A stretch of DNA of 64,000 nt from Bacillota bacterium (GCA_023398575.1 JAEWSC010000038.1:1-64000), one strand, 5' to 3'. Positions 25,179 through 33,740 are shown, counted from the first letter of the stretch. Numbers and translations are program-made. The notes: generated from the letters alone by a model not told the origin.

Positions 25179-27116
25179 ATGATTATTCTTTCCCTGCAGC
25201 ACATACAAAAATCCTTTGGCGCAAACACCGTGCTCAAAGATGCTTCCCTGACCCTGCAGGCGGGTCAGCGCATGGGTCTTGTAGGGGTGAACGGCAGCGG
25301 AAAATCCACGCTGATGCGCATCATCGCCGGGCTGGAAACCTACGATAGCGGCCTCATCAACATGAGCCGCGGGCTGAAAATGGGGTATCTGGCCCAGCAG
25401 GGTATGGTTACACCGGGGCTGACCGTGCGCGAGGAGCTGGAGGCCGTTTTTAAACCCCTGATGGAAATGGAAGCGAAAATGCGCGAGCTGGAAGAGCGCA
25501 TGGCCCATGTAAGCGATTCTGAGGATTTGCGCCGGCTGGGCGGCGAATATGCCGCGCTTTTGGAAGCGTTCGAACGACAGGATGGCTATGCCTGGCAAAG
25601 CGCCATTCAGGGCGTTCTATCGGGCCTTGGTTTTACCCGCGCCCAGCATGACCAACTGGCCGAAAAGTTAAGCGGCGGTGAGCGCACCCGGCTTTGCCTG
25701 GCCCGCCTGCTGCTACAAAAGCCCGATCTACTATTGTTGGACGAGCCTACCAACCACCTGGATTTAAATGCCCTGAACTGGCTGGAAGAATACCTGCGGG
25801 AATATAAGGGAACGGTACTTACCATCTCCCACGACCGCTACTTTCTGGATCATGTGTGCGATAACATGGCAGAGCTGCTGCTTGGCACCGTGGAGCAGTA
25901 CAGCGGCAACTATTCACGCTATATCGATCAGCGCACCGAGCGCTTTGAAAGCAGGCAAAAGGCCTTCGATCTGCAGCAAAAAGAAATCGCCCGGCAGGAG
26001 GCCATTATCGCAAGATACCGCAGCTTCAACCGCGAAAAATCCATCCGCGCGGCCGAAAGCCGGGAAAAGCGGCTGGCGAAGGTGGAACGGCTGCAGCGGC
26101 CCGAGGAAGAAAACCAAATCCGCTTTTCCTTTGACATCCGCCGCCGCACGGGCGAGGATGTGCTGATGGTAAAGGATTTGAAAAAGGGCTTTGGCGAGCG
26201 GACGCTGTTTTCCCATCTGAACCTGTTTCTGCGCCTGGGCGACCGGGTGGCGCTGATTGGCCCCAATGGAGCCGGAAAGTCTACCTTGTTCCGCTGCCTG
26301 ACCGGCGAACTGCCGCCGGATGAGGGCACCGTTCGGCTGGGTGCCAATGTGGACCTTGGCTACTATGACCAGCATCAAGCCGCACTGCATTCTGAAAAAA
26401 CCGTGCTGGACGAAGTGTGGGATGATTTCCGTCGCTTGGAACAATACGAAGTCCGCGGCGCGCTGGGCCTTTTTCTGTTTTCTGGCGATGACGTGTTCAT
26501 GCCCGTCTCCACCCTATCCGGCGGTGAAAAGGGCCGGGTGGCGCTGACCAAACTGATGCTGAAAAAAGACAACCTGCTTTTAATGGACGAGCCTACCAAC
26601 CATCTGGACATGGACAGCCGGGAAGTGCTGGAGCAGGCCCTTGCCGATTATCCGGGCACCATCCTAGCCATATCCCACGACCGGTACTTTATCAACCGCT
26701 TTGCCAACAAGGTGGCGGTACTGGGTACGGATGGCCTGACCCTATATGAAGGCAATTATGACGACTATCTGCGAATGACGGCCCGCGGCATCCTGCCGGC
26801 GGAGGATGGCCCGCAAAAAACGCGCACCGAGCTGGATAAGGAAAGAAAGCGCACCCGCCAGGAAAAAGAGCGCTTGAAGGAAGCTCAGGAGAACGCGCAG
26901 GCCAAGGAAAAGGAAATTGCCGATTTGGAGCAGGCGGCCGCCGACCTGGAAATCCTGATGGCGCTGCCGGAAACCTATCAAGACCCGGACAGGGCGGCCA
27001 AGGCTGCCAGGGAGTATCAGCGTATCCAGGACCGGATTACCGCCCTCTTTGACGAGTGGGAGGCGGCGGATCAGGCCCTGAAGGAACTTATAGAAACCAT
27101 GGACGCAAACGCGTAA
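25179..27116 (+). CDS. ABC-F family ATPase, YdiF/Uup-like
   Basis: 645 residues. There are two ABC cassettes without membrane spans: Walker A GVNGSGKST and GPNGAGKST, signatures LSGGERTRL and LSGGEKGRV, and Walker B LLLLDEPTNHLD and LLLMDEPTNHLD. An arm/linker lies between them and a long charged coiled coil ends the protein (about 540-645, rich in RTRQEKERLKEAQENA-type heptads). This shape matches housekeeping YdiF/Uup-type ABC-F proteins that bind the ribosome E site and ease stalled translation. It shares a transcript with the DUF6483 and glutaredoxin-like genes, with gaps of only 13-14 bp. Confidence 0.9.
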   Translation: MIILSLQHIQKSFGANTVLKDASLTLQAGQRMGLVGVNGSGKSTLMRIIAGLETYDSGLINMSRGLKMGYLAQQGMVTPGLTVREELEAVFKPLMEMEAKMRELEERMAHVSDSEDLRRLGGEYAALLEAFERQDGYAWQSAIQGVLSGLGFTRAQHDQLAEKLSGGERTRLCLARLLLQKPDLLLLDEPTNHLDLNALNWLEEYLREYKGTVLTISHDRYFLDHVCDNMAELLLGTVEQYSGNYSRYIDQRTERFESRQKAFDLQQKEIARQEAIIARYRSFNREKSIRAAESREKRLAKVERLQRPEEENQIRFSFDIRRRTGEDVLMVKDLKKGFGERTLFSHLNLFLRLGDRVALIGPNGAGKSTLFRCLTGELPPDEGTVRLGANVDLGYYDQHQAALHSEKTVLDEVWDDFRRLEQYEVRGALGLFLFSGDDVFMPVSTLSGGEKGRVALTKLMLKKDNLLLMDEPTNHLDMDSREVLEQALADYPGTILAISHDRYFINRFANKVAVLGTDGLTLYEGNYDDYLRMTARGILPAEDGPQKTRTELDKERKRTRQEKERLKEAQENAQAKEKEIADLEQAAADLEILMALPETYQDPDRAAKAAREYQRIQDRITALFDEWEAADQALKELIETMDANA

Positions 27117-27130
27117 AGGAGGAAAAGGTT

Positions 27131-27394
27131 ATGAAGGAAATCACGTTTTTTATGATGGATGTATGCCCCTACTGCATTAAGGCCCAAAAGTGGCTGGATG
27201 AATTGTATGCCGAGCATCCCGAGTATAAAAAAATCCCCATGAAGGTGATTGACGAGCGCAAGCAGCCCGACATTGCCAACCAGTTTGACTATTACCTGGT
27301 GCCCACCTTTTATGTAGATGGGGTAAAACTGCACGAGGGCGTGGCCACCAAGGAAAAGGTGGAGTATGTGCTCAAGCAGGCGCTGGGCGAGTAA
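27131..27394 (+). CDS. Glutaredoxin-like thioredoxin-fold protein
   Basis: 87 residues. The redox motif CPYC sits at residues 13-16 in MMDVCPYCIKAQKWLDEL, followed by the cis-proline segment DYYLVPTFYVDG. The size and motif fit small clostridial glutaredoxin-type proteins that reduce disulfides or mixed thiols. AAAGGAGG overlaps the end of the ABC-F gene and points to the ATG at 27131, so the two are coupled. A strong terminator follows. Confidence 0.85.
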   Translation: MKEITFFMMDVCPYCIKAQKWLDELYAEHPEYKKIPMKVIDERKQPDIANQFDYYLVPTFYVDGVKLHEGVATKEKVEYVLKQALGE

Positions 27395-27408
27395 GCAAAA
27401 CCATAATT

Positions 27409-27440
27409 CGGGCTTGGCAAAACATTGCCAAGCCCGTTTT
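27409..27440 (+). terminator. Intrinsic terminator after the glutaredoxin-like gene
   Basis: Perfect 12-bp stem CGGGCTTGGCAA / TTGCCAAGCCCG with an AACA loop, then TTTTG. Confidence 0.9.
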
Positions 27441-27500
27441 GTGAAGAAATAGTTTAGTTGTTTGCCTATCTGAATACGGTTCATTTCGCCTATCAAGTGG

Positions 27501-27506
27501 TATAAT
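27501..27506 (+). promoter_or_regulatory. -10 box of the promoter for the unknown gene at 27569
   Basis: TATAAT, 62 bp before the start codon. The -35 element is weak; TTCATT (27480-27485) is the nearest candidate at 15 bp. Confidence 0.4.
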
Positions 27507-27568
27507 CAAAGCAAAACAAGATTGCGGGCTCAAAGATGACAGGCCTGTAAGCAATGGAGGGTACTTGT

Positions 27569-27985
27569 ATGAAGGTAATCGCACAGCCTGCCGCAGGCGA
27601 AGCCATTTGGGAAGGAAAGAACACACGGTTTGACCGGTCTTTAGAGTTGGCCCTTTGCACCGTTATCCCCAAGGAAAGTGGATTGTTTTCCATCGCACTG
27701 CCGGCAACGGAGTGGGAAGAAGGCCTGCAGGCGATTTATTCCTTTGATTATGACGGCAAGGCGGAGGGCGACGATGTAGCCCTGCATGGAACCATGCGTG
27801 TGGTTCCGGTTTTAAAGGTTCTGCCAACCCATTGCACAGACGGCACCGACGGTGTGGTGACGGAGGATTGCGAGCTGCACTTTGAGCAGGGCAGGGATAT
27901 TGATATTAAGACCCAGGTGACGGTGCATTTAAATCGCGAAGAAGCTCAAAAGCTGAACGCACACCTTGCCAAATGGAGCAGTTGA
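27569..27985 (+). CDS. Unknown conserved-looking cytoplasmic protein
   Basis: 138 residues with no signal peptide or membrane span. The composition is beta-rich and acidic, with segments such as VVPVLKVLPTHCTDGTD and the C-terminal HLNREEAQKLNAHLAKWSS helix. ATGGAGGG at 27554-27561 supports the ATG at 27569. It stands alone, with a terminator before it and a structured repeat whose first hairpin looks like a terminator after it. I do not recognise the family. Confidence 0.65.
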   Translation: MKVIAQPAAGEAIWEGKNTRFDRSLELALCTVIPKESGLFSIALPATEWEEGLQAIYSFDYDGKAEGDDVALHGTMRVVPVLKVLPTHCTDGTDGVVTEDCELHFEQGRDIDIKTQVTVHLNREEAQKLNAHLAKWSS

Positions 27986-28024
27986 ACATAGGTCAGTAAT
28001 AAATGGCTGTAAATCCCCAGCGTG

Positions 28025-28385
28025 TCAAAAAAGTGGTTGTGCCACTTTTTTGAATTTTTCCCTCGCTGCACTGCAAAACCGCTACGCGTTTTTGCGGTCT
28101 TTTGCTCGGGCAAGGTGGGAATTTCTTTGAAATTCCCACGCAAATCGCCGCACATGTCGCCGATTTGCGATCCAAAATGGAAGGCTCTGTAGCCGTAGCA
28201 GCCCTCAGTGGGGGTAGGATGCAAGGCGAAGGAGGGTGGCGAAACAGAGCAATGCGAACGGCAGTAAGCAGTGCGACAATTGAGCCAGCCGGACCTTCGG
28301 CCCTCCCATCCCTCCCTTGTGTTTTTTGATAGTCAAAGGCTGTAAAGCCTTTGAGGTATCCCGGCAATAAATTGCCGGGATTTTC
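28025..28385 (+). repeat. Structured hairpin-chain repeat, family 1 copy B
   Basis: This fills most of the gene-free stretch 27986-28549. It runs in the direction of the upstream gene: H4 TCAAAAAAGTGG/CCACTTTTTTGA (28025-28053) then ATTTTTC, H3 GCAAAACCGC/GCGTTTTTGC (28073-28095, one mismatch), H2 GTGGGAATTTC/GAAATTCCCAC (28115-28139) and H1 GCAAATCG/CGATTTGC (28140-28168). The insert from about 28180 to 28320 aligns with copy A in reverse orientation. Two further hairpins end the region: TCAAAGGCT/AGCCTTTGA and ATCCCGGCAA/TTGCCGGGAT followed by TTTTC. Confidence 0.8.
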
Positions 28386-28549
28386 TTGTATTGTTTTGTT
28401 TTTATTTGTTGTAGCATACACATAGGTAAACCATGACCGAAAGATTTCTAAACAACACAGGAGATTTTCGCATTCCTATCACAAACAGGGTGTGGCATAC
28501 TCTATACAAGCTGCGGTACTATCCCGCAAAAACAAGGAGGTTTTACGTA

Positions 28550-29554
28550 ATGAGGAAAATGCTTTCTCTGGCCCTGGTGCTCGTCATGATGATGGGCCTG
28601 GCCGCAACGGCTATGGCAGCTGACCTGCCCAGCGTTGGCGTGGCTATCTACAAGTTTGACGACACCTTCATGACCGGCGTGCGCTTGGCCATCGAAGAAG
28701 CTGCCAAAGATGTAGCCACCATCGAAACAGTTGACAGCCAGAACAACCAAGCCACTCAGAATGACCAGGTTGACCTGTTCCTTTCCAAGGACCTTAGCGC
28801 CCTGGCCATCAACCCCGTTGACCGCACCGCCGCCGGCGTCATCATCGACAAGGCGATGGCTAAGGAAATCCCCGTTGTGTTCTTCAACCGTGAGCCCTTG
28901 GCCGAAGACATGGCCAAGTATGACAAAGTGTACTATGTTGGCGCCAAGGCCGAAGAATCCGGCACCATGAGCGGCCAGATCATCGTTGACTACTTCACCG
29001 CCAACAAAGACGCCGACAAGAACGGCGACGGCATCATCCAGTATGTTATGCTCAAGGGCGAGCCGGGCCATCAGGATGCCGAGCTGCGCACCGAGTATTC
29101 CATCAAGGCCATCGAAGCCGCCGGCTTCAAAGTGGAAAAGGTTGCCGAAGACACCGCTATGTGGGATCGCGTAAAGGGCCAGGACAAGATGGCCGCTTTC
29201 CTTGCCGCCCATGGCGACAAAATCGAAGCCGTTCTGGCCAACAATGACGACATGGCTCTGGGCGCGATCGAAGCCCTGAAGGCCGCCGGCTACTTCTCCG
29301 AAGGCAAGTTCATGCCCGTTGTTGGCGTGGATGCCACCGCTCCCGCTCTGGCCGCTTTGAAGGAAGGCACCCTGCTGGGCACCGTACTTAACGACGCTGT
29401 CAACCAGGGCAAGGCCACCCTGCTGCTGGCCGCCCTCATCGGCGCCGGTGAAGAAGTGACCGCCGACAACTACCCCTACACCATCACCGATGGCAAGTAC
29501 GTGTGGGTTCCCTACCAGAAGGTTACCCTGGAGAACGCTGCGAACTTCGAGTGA
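28550..29554 (+). CDS. mglB: Galactose/methyl-galactoside-type ABC binding protein
   Basis: 334 residues with signal peptide MRKMLSLALVLVMMMGLAATAMA|AD and no lipobox cysteine. The family 2 sugar-binding fold starts VGVAIYKFDDTFMTGVR. The calcium loop DADKNGDGIIQYV is the hallmark of MglB, and the ligand-contact segments NNDDMALGA and VVGVDATAPAL are present. It binds galactose, glucose or a related hexose outside the membrane. AAGGAGG lies 9 nt before the ATG at 28550; earlier in-frame starts lie in the leader. It is the first gene of an mglBAC operon, with a long palindrome and a weak terminator between it and the ATPase gene. Confidence 0.9.
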   Translation: MRKMLSLALVLVMMMGLAATAMAADLPSVGVAIYKFDDTFMTGVRLAIEEAAKDVATIETVDSQNNQATQNDQVDLFLSKDLSALAINPVDRTAAGVIIDKAMAKEIPVVFFNREPLAEDMAKYDKVYYVGAKAEESGTMSGQIIVDYFTANKDADKNGDGIIQYVMLKGEPGHQDAELRTEYSIKAIEAAGFKVEKVAEDTAMWDRVKGQDKMAAFLAAHGDKIEAVLANNDDMALGAIEALKAAGYFSEGKFMPVVGVDATAPALAALKEGTLLGTVLNDAVNQGKATLLLAALIGAGEEVTADNYPYTITDGKYVWVPYQKVTLENAANFE

Positions 29555-29556
29555 TA

Positions 29557-29717
29557 GATACCTCTTCCGGTTCCTTCTCGCCGATATCCGCGGGTCTTTT
29601 CCCCGCCCGCGTTGCCTCGTCCGCTCCACGTAGCGCTGCTACGCGTCGCTACCTCGGCTTAGCGGGCAAGAAAAATTCCTGGCGGCTCTTCGGCGATCTG
29701 GAGCCATCATCGGTATC
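29557..29717. repeat. Long imperfect palindrome, family 2, right after mglB
   Basis: Begins two bases after the mglB stop codon. The outer arms GATACC (29557-29562) and GGTATC (29712-29717) enclose nested arms (GGTTCC/GGAGCC-like, TCGCC/GGCGA, TTTTCCCCGCCCGC/GCGGGCAAGAAAA) around the apex CGTAGC-GCT-GCTACG at 29629-29643. The apex and flanks match the palindrome at 36580-36739. The 315-bp gap 29555-29869 has no gene. The element may act as an mRNA 3' stabiliser for the binding-protein message, but that is inference. Confidence 0.7.
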
Positions 29718-29789
29718 GGTAGATAAATTGGTTCATGGGAATGGATTTCAATAGCCACCGATCCGTATCAACATTTGTATCACAAAAGC

Positions 29790-29828
29790 GGGAGGGAAGG
29801 GAAAACGTTTCCCTCCCTCCCGAATTTT
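29790..29828 (+). terminator. Leaky intrinsic terminator between mglB and mglA
   Basis: Stem GGGAGGGAAGGGAAA / TTTCCCTCCCTCCC with one bulge and an ACG loop, followed by GAATTTTTA. Placed inside the operon, it would keep transport ATPase and permease levels below those of the binding protein. Confidence 0.7.
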
Positions 29829-29875
29829 TATGAAATCCTTTCGCGGGTCACTTTGCAATTGGGAGGCGGATGCCA

Positions 29876-31393
29876 TTGTCTATGATGCAGCAAAGCAATT
29901 ACGTGCTGGAAATGCGCACCATCAGTAAGGAATTCCCCGGCGTCAAAGCGCTGGACAACGTGACGCTGAACGTAAGGCCGGGCACGGTTCACGCGCTGAT
30001 GGGTGAAAACGGTGCCGGCAAATCCACACTGATGAAATGCCTGTTCGGCATCTACCACCCCAACAGCGGCGAGATATTGCTCAATGGGCAGAAGACGGAC
30101 ATCAAGGATTCCAAATCGGCCTTGGACCTGGGCATCGCCATGATCCATCAGGAGCTGCACCCCATCCCCTACCGCAACGTAATGGACAACATCTGGCTGG
30201 GCCGGTTCCCCACAAAAGGTATTCTGGTGGATGAAGCGCAGATGTATGAAAAGACCATGGCCTTGCTCAAGGACCTGGAGATAACCGTAGACCCCCGTGT
30301 CCAGGTGCGCAGCCTGTCGGTTTCCATGGTGCAGACCATTGAAATCGCCAAGGCCATCTCCTACAACGCCAAGATCATCATCATGGATGAGCCTACCTCG
30401 TCCCTTACCGAAAACGAGGTTAAGCATCTGTTCAAGCTGATCCGGCGCATGCGGGAACGTGGCGCGGCGATTATCTACATCTCCCATAAGATGGAGGAGA
30501 TACTGGAAATCTCCGACGAGGTCACCATCATGCGGGATGGCCAGTCTGTAGGCACCTGGCCGGCCAGTGAGCTGACCACAGACCTGATTATCAACCGCAT
30601 GGTAGGCCGTGATCTTACGCACCGCTTCCCGCCCAGGGAAAACGTGCCGGGCGAGACCTTTATGAAGGTGGAGAATCTCACCAGCCCCAATCCCCGGTCT
30701 TTCCGCGGCGTATCCTTTGAACTCAAGCGCGGTGAGATTCTGGGCGTAGGCGGCTTGATGGGTGCCCAGCGCACCGAAATGCTGGAGGCGCTCTTCGGCC
30801 TTCGTGCTGTAAAGGAAGGCCGTGTGTACTTGGATGGCAAGGAGATCAGGATTGATTCTCCCCTCACGGCCATGAAGCACGGCATGGCGCTGCTCACTGA
30901 GGAGCGCCGGGCCACAGGTATTTTCCCCATGCTCAGCGTGCTGGAGAACACCGTAATGGCCAAGATCAGGCATTATGTCAAAAAGCCGCTATTCGCCCTG
31001 GATGAGAAAAGGCGGGTGAAGGACACGGTAGATTCCATTGCCCAGCTTCGGGTAAAAACACCGTCCTTCCGCACGCTGATCAAGGACCTGTCCGGCGGCA
31101 ACCAACAAAAGGTGCTCATCGCCCGCTGGCTATTGATGGAGCCGGATATTCTGATACTGGATGAACCTACCCGCGGCATAGACGTTGGCGCAAAGTATGA
31201 GATTTATACCATCATCGCTGACCTGGCCAAGCGGGGCAAGAGCATTATCATGGTCTCCTCGGAAATGCCGGAGCTGCTGGGCATGTCCGACAGGATCATG
31301 GTCATGTGCGAAGGCCGTTTGTCCGGCATTTTATCCGGCCAGGAGGCCACCCAGGTTGACGTGATGCGGCTGGCCACACAGTTTTCCGCGTGA
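29876..31393 (+). CDS. mglA: Sugar ABC transporter ATPase, MglA/RbsA type
   Basis: About 505 residues with two ABC domains. The first has Walker A GENGAGKST, an unusual LSVSMVQTIEIAKA in place of LSGG and Walker B IIIMDEPTSSLT. The second lacks a normal Walker A (GGLMGAQRTE), has LSGGNQQKV and ends with LILDEPTRGIDVG. This asymmetric pattern is characteristic of the CUT2 MglA/RbsA family. It energises uptake of the hexose bound by MglB. Start choice: GGGAGG at 29861-29866 favours the TTG at 29876 (9-nt spacing) over the ATG at 29870 (3 nt) or at 29882 (15 nt). Confidence 0.9.
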   Translation: MSMMQQSNYVLEMRTISKEFPGVKALDNVTLNVRPGTVHALMGENGAGKSTLMKCLFGIYHPNSGEILLNGQKTDIKDSKSALDLGIAMIHQELHPIPYRNVMDNIWLGRFPTKGILVDEAQMYEKTMALLKDLEITVDPRVQVRSLSVSMVQTIEIAKAISYNAKIIIMDEPTSSLTENEVKHLFKLIRRMRERGAAIIYISHKMEEILEISDEVTIMRDGQSVGTWPASELTTDLIINRMVGRDLTHRFPPRENVPGETFMKVENLTSPNPRSFRGVSFELKRGEILGVGGLMGAQRTEMLEALFGLRAVKEGRVYLDGKEIRIDSPLTAMKHGMALLTEERRATGIFPMLSVLENTVMAKIRHYVKKPLFALDEKRRVKDTVDSIAQLRVKTPSFRTLIKDLSGGNQQKVLIARWLLMEPDILILDEPTRGIDVGAKYEIYTIIADLAKRGKSIIMVSSEMPELLGMSDRIMVMCEGRLSGILSGQEATQVDVMRLATQFSA

Positions 31394-31436
31394 TACGCTC
31401 AAAAAGAGCGGAGTTTAGACAAGGGATGGATGAAAC

Positions 31437-33341
31437 ATGAGTTCGGTCCCCTCTTTGGCCTCTCAACCAAAAGGCGCGCTGATCAATAGCCCTGCCCTGC
31501 GCCGGACCATTACATTGATGCTGGCGCTGCTGGTCGTTGCAAGCTGCTTCTTCAGCTATATTTCGTATCCTGTTCCCGTCTATGCGGGATATGATAACGC
31601 TGCCGCCGCTATGGACGCCGAGGCTGCCTACCAAACAGACCTGGCTGCGTATAACGACAATATAAAGCTGCGGGATGAAACGAAAAAGAGCATCAGCGAA
31701 TCCTTGCAGCCAGCCTATGATGCCGCCAACACGAAACTCAAGGAGCTGCAAGCCGCCGCCCCTGTGGATGAGGCCGCCGTTGCAGCCGCCCAAAGCGAGG
31801 CAGATACTGCAAAGGCAGCGCTGACCGAGGCCCGCAAGGTGCTGTCCGGGCTGCAGAACCTGATCGCGCCGGTGCCCGTGCAAAACCCTGTACCGGCAGA
31901 TTCCAAGCTGCAAAAGTATGCCGATAATCTCTTGGCAGGGAAAGAAGCTACCCCGCCGATGACCGTCAGTGACCCAAGCCTTGTGGATACGGCAGAAGAA
32001 GTGATCGCCCTGCATACCGTATCCGGCTTTGCGGTTATGGGCGGAAGCCTGGCCGCGGCCAACGCTTTAGGCGCTGTCTGGACGCTGATCCCAGGCATTG
32101 CGCTCATTGGCATACTGGCTGCATTAACGCTTTTGAACACTCCTGTGAAAGTACGCAAGCCTTTGGCGCTGATGGGCGTGCTGCTGTTCTGCTTTTCCGC
32201 CCTGCGCATAGAAACCGCAGGCGCCAAGGAATTAGGTGCCATCGCCAAGGGATATTCCTTCGGTTCTGGCTACTCCATTGGTATCATCGCCAGCATTCTG
32301 CTTTTGTTCAGTGTCCTGTTTGAGGGAAAAGAGCTTGACTTCTCTTGGAAAAACGTAAAGCGCTTCGCCTCCGATAAAGCCATCTACCTGGTGCTGCTGG
32401 TCCTGGTTGGCGCCATCGCGGCGGTCAACCCCAAGTTTTTGACTACCAGCACCTTCATCAACATCGTACAGCAGTCTTCCACCCGTTTAATCATTGCCAT
32501 GGGTATGAGCTTTGTCATTATCGGCACCGGCGGCGTAGACCTGTCTGCCTGCCGCGTCGTAGGCATGACCGCCGTTATCTCAGCCTCGATGCTGCAAAAT
32601 GCTGATTACTCCCGTATCTTCTTCCCCAATCTGCCCCAGCTTCCGGTATTCTTGCCCTTTTTACTGGCAGTGTTCGTGGCGCTTTTGTTCGGCCTCTTAA
32701 ACGGCTTGATCGTAGCCAAACTCAATGTGCCGCCCTTCATCGCCACCTTGGCCAGCATGGTCATTGTCTACGGTGCCAACTCCATTTATTTTAACCTGCC
32801 CCCCAACAATAGCCAGCCCATCGGCGGTCTTCGCGATGATTTTACCTACCTTGGCACAGGCAAGATTTACGGCTTTGTACCCATCATCGTCATCATCGCG
32901 CTGGTCGTATGCTTCCTGGTCTGGTTTTTGCAAAACAGAACAGTCTTTGGCAAGAATGTATACGCCATCGGCGGTAACCGCGAGGCCGCAAAGGTTTCCG
33001 GCATCAACGTGCCTGTCACCGTGATCATCATCTTCGCCCTGGCTGCGGCACTCATCGGCATGGCCGGTGTATTGGAAGCGGCCCGAACAGGCGGTGCCAC
33101 CAACAACTATGGCGTAGGCTATGAGCTGGATGCCATCGCGGCCTGCGTGGTCGGCGGTGTGTCCTCCTCCGGCGGCGTTGGTACCGTAGGCGGCGTCGTT
33201 TCCGGCGTGTTTATCTTCCAGGTCATCAACTATGGCTTAACCTTTATCGGCATCGATCCTTACTGGCAGCAGATCATCAAGGGCATCATCATTGTAAGCG
33301 CTGTTGCCCTGGATATCCGCAAGTATGTAAACAAGAAATAA
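31437..33341 (+). CDS. mglC: MglC-type sugar permease with a long N-terminal extension
   Basis: 634 residues, almost twice the usual MglC length of about 336. Residues 305-634 are the standard CUT2 permease (IIGTGGVDLSACRVVGMTA, FIATLASMVIVYGANSI, GGNREAAKVSGINV). The first 300 residues are extra: a membrane span (about 24-44), an Ala-rich heptad region outside or inside the membrane (about 55-145, LKELQAAAPVDEAAVAAAQS), a Pro/Val linker, then three further spans (about 215-234, 241-257, 281-296). The reading frame is open throughout and codon use does not change, so this is a real fusion, not an error. AAGGGA lies 13 nt before the ATG. The role of the extension is unknown. Confidence 0.88.
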   Translation: MSSVPSLASQPKGALINSPALRRTITLMLALLVVASCFFSYISYPVPVYAGYDNAAAAMDAEAAYQTDLAAYNDNIKLRDETKKSISESLQPAYDAANTKLKELQAAAPVDEAAVAAAQSEADTAKAALTEARKVLSGLQNLIAPVPVQNPVPADSKLQKYADNLLAGKEATPPMTVSDPSLVDTAEEVIALHTVSGFAVMGGSLAAANALGAVWTLIPGIALIGILAALTLLNTPVKVRKPLALMGVLLFCFSALRIETAGAKELGAIAKGYSFGSGYSIGIIASILLLFSVLFEGKELDFSWKNVKRFASDKAIYLVLLVLVGAIAAVNPKFLTTSTFINIVQQSSTRLIIAMGMSFVIIGTGGVDLSACRVVGMTAVISASMLQNADYSRIFFPNLPQLPVFLPFLLAVFVALLFGLLNGLIVAKLNVPPFIATLASMVIVYGANSIYFNLPPNNSQPIGGLRDDFTYLGTGKIYGFVPIIVIIALVVCFLVWFLQNRTVFGKNVYAIGGNREAAKVSGINVPVTVIIIFALAAALIGMAGVLEAARTGGATNNYGVGYELDAIAACVVGGVSSSGGVGTVGGVVSGVFIFQVINYGLTFIGIDPYWQQIIKGIIIVSAVALDIRKYVNKK

Positions 33342-33352
33342 CAATAATCAAA

Positions 33353-33382
33353 GGGGAGGCCGCGCGCCCTCCCCTTTTCTTT
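33353..33382 (+). terminator. Intrinsic terminator of the mglBAC operon
   Basis: Stem GGGGAGG / CCTCCCC with an 8-nt loop, then TTTTCTTT, 12 bp after the permease stop codon. Confidence 0.85.
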
Positions 33383-33449
33383 AGGTGCTGCACAATTGGC
33401 AGCAAAAAGCCGTCTGATTGCGCTTATCCTCCTGAGTGCTTAAGACGGC

Positions 33450-33493
33450 GGGAGCCCGCCTTCACCGTTTGCGGACAGTGAGGGCGGGCTCCT
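33450..33493. other. Strong isolated hairpin downstream of mglC
   Basis: Near-perfect stem GGAGCCCGCC-TCAC / GTGA-GGCGGGCTCC around a 12-nt loop. No T tract follows on either strand. It lies between the mglC terminator and repeat copy C; no function assigned. Confidence 0.5.
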
Positions 33494-33504
33494 AAACATA
33501 TTTT

Positions 33505-33740
33505 ATGAAAATCGCTCGCCTCCATGGGGAGCAGGCGATTAAGGTTGTCAAACAACCTCGCGGGAGGTATTGGAGGGCCGAAGCCCTCCAATAGCAAATC
33601 GCAAATCAGTGACATGCGCAGTGATTTGCGCAGGAATTTCGAAGAAATTCCTGCCTTGCCCGAGCAAACGGCCGCAAAAGCGTAGCTTTTGCAGTGCAGC
33701 GAGGGAAAAACTCAAAAAAGTGGCATTGCCACTTTTTTGA
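33505..33740 (-). repeat. Structured hairpin-chain repeat, family 1 copy C (short form)
   Basis: Part of the 403-bp gap 33342-33744. Read from degV (minus): H4 TCAAAAAAGTGGC/GCCACTTTTTTGA (33712-33740) followed by GTTTTTC, H3 GCAAAAGC/GCTTTTGC (33674-33692), H2 GCAGGAATTTC/GAAATTCCTGC (33630-33654) and H1 CGCAAATCA/TGATTTGCG (33600-33630). The long insert of copies A and B is missing and replaced by one clean hairpin, TATTGGAGGGC/GCCCTCCAATA (33568-33593). H4 starts 4 nt after the degV stop codon and is an excellent terminator. Confidence 0.8.

Noticed and set aside
6107..33740. CRISPR array as an explanation of the repeated hairpins
   Set aside because: Copies are single, more than 5 kb apart and variable in sequence; there are no regular spacers and no cas genes.
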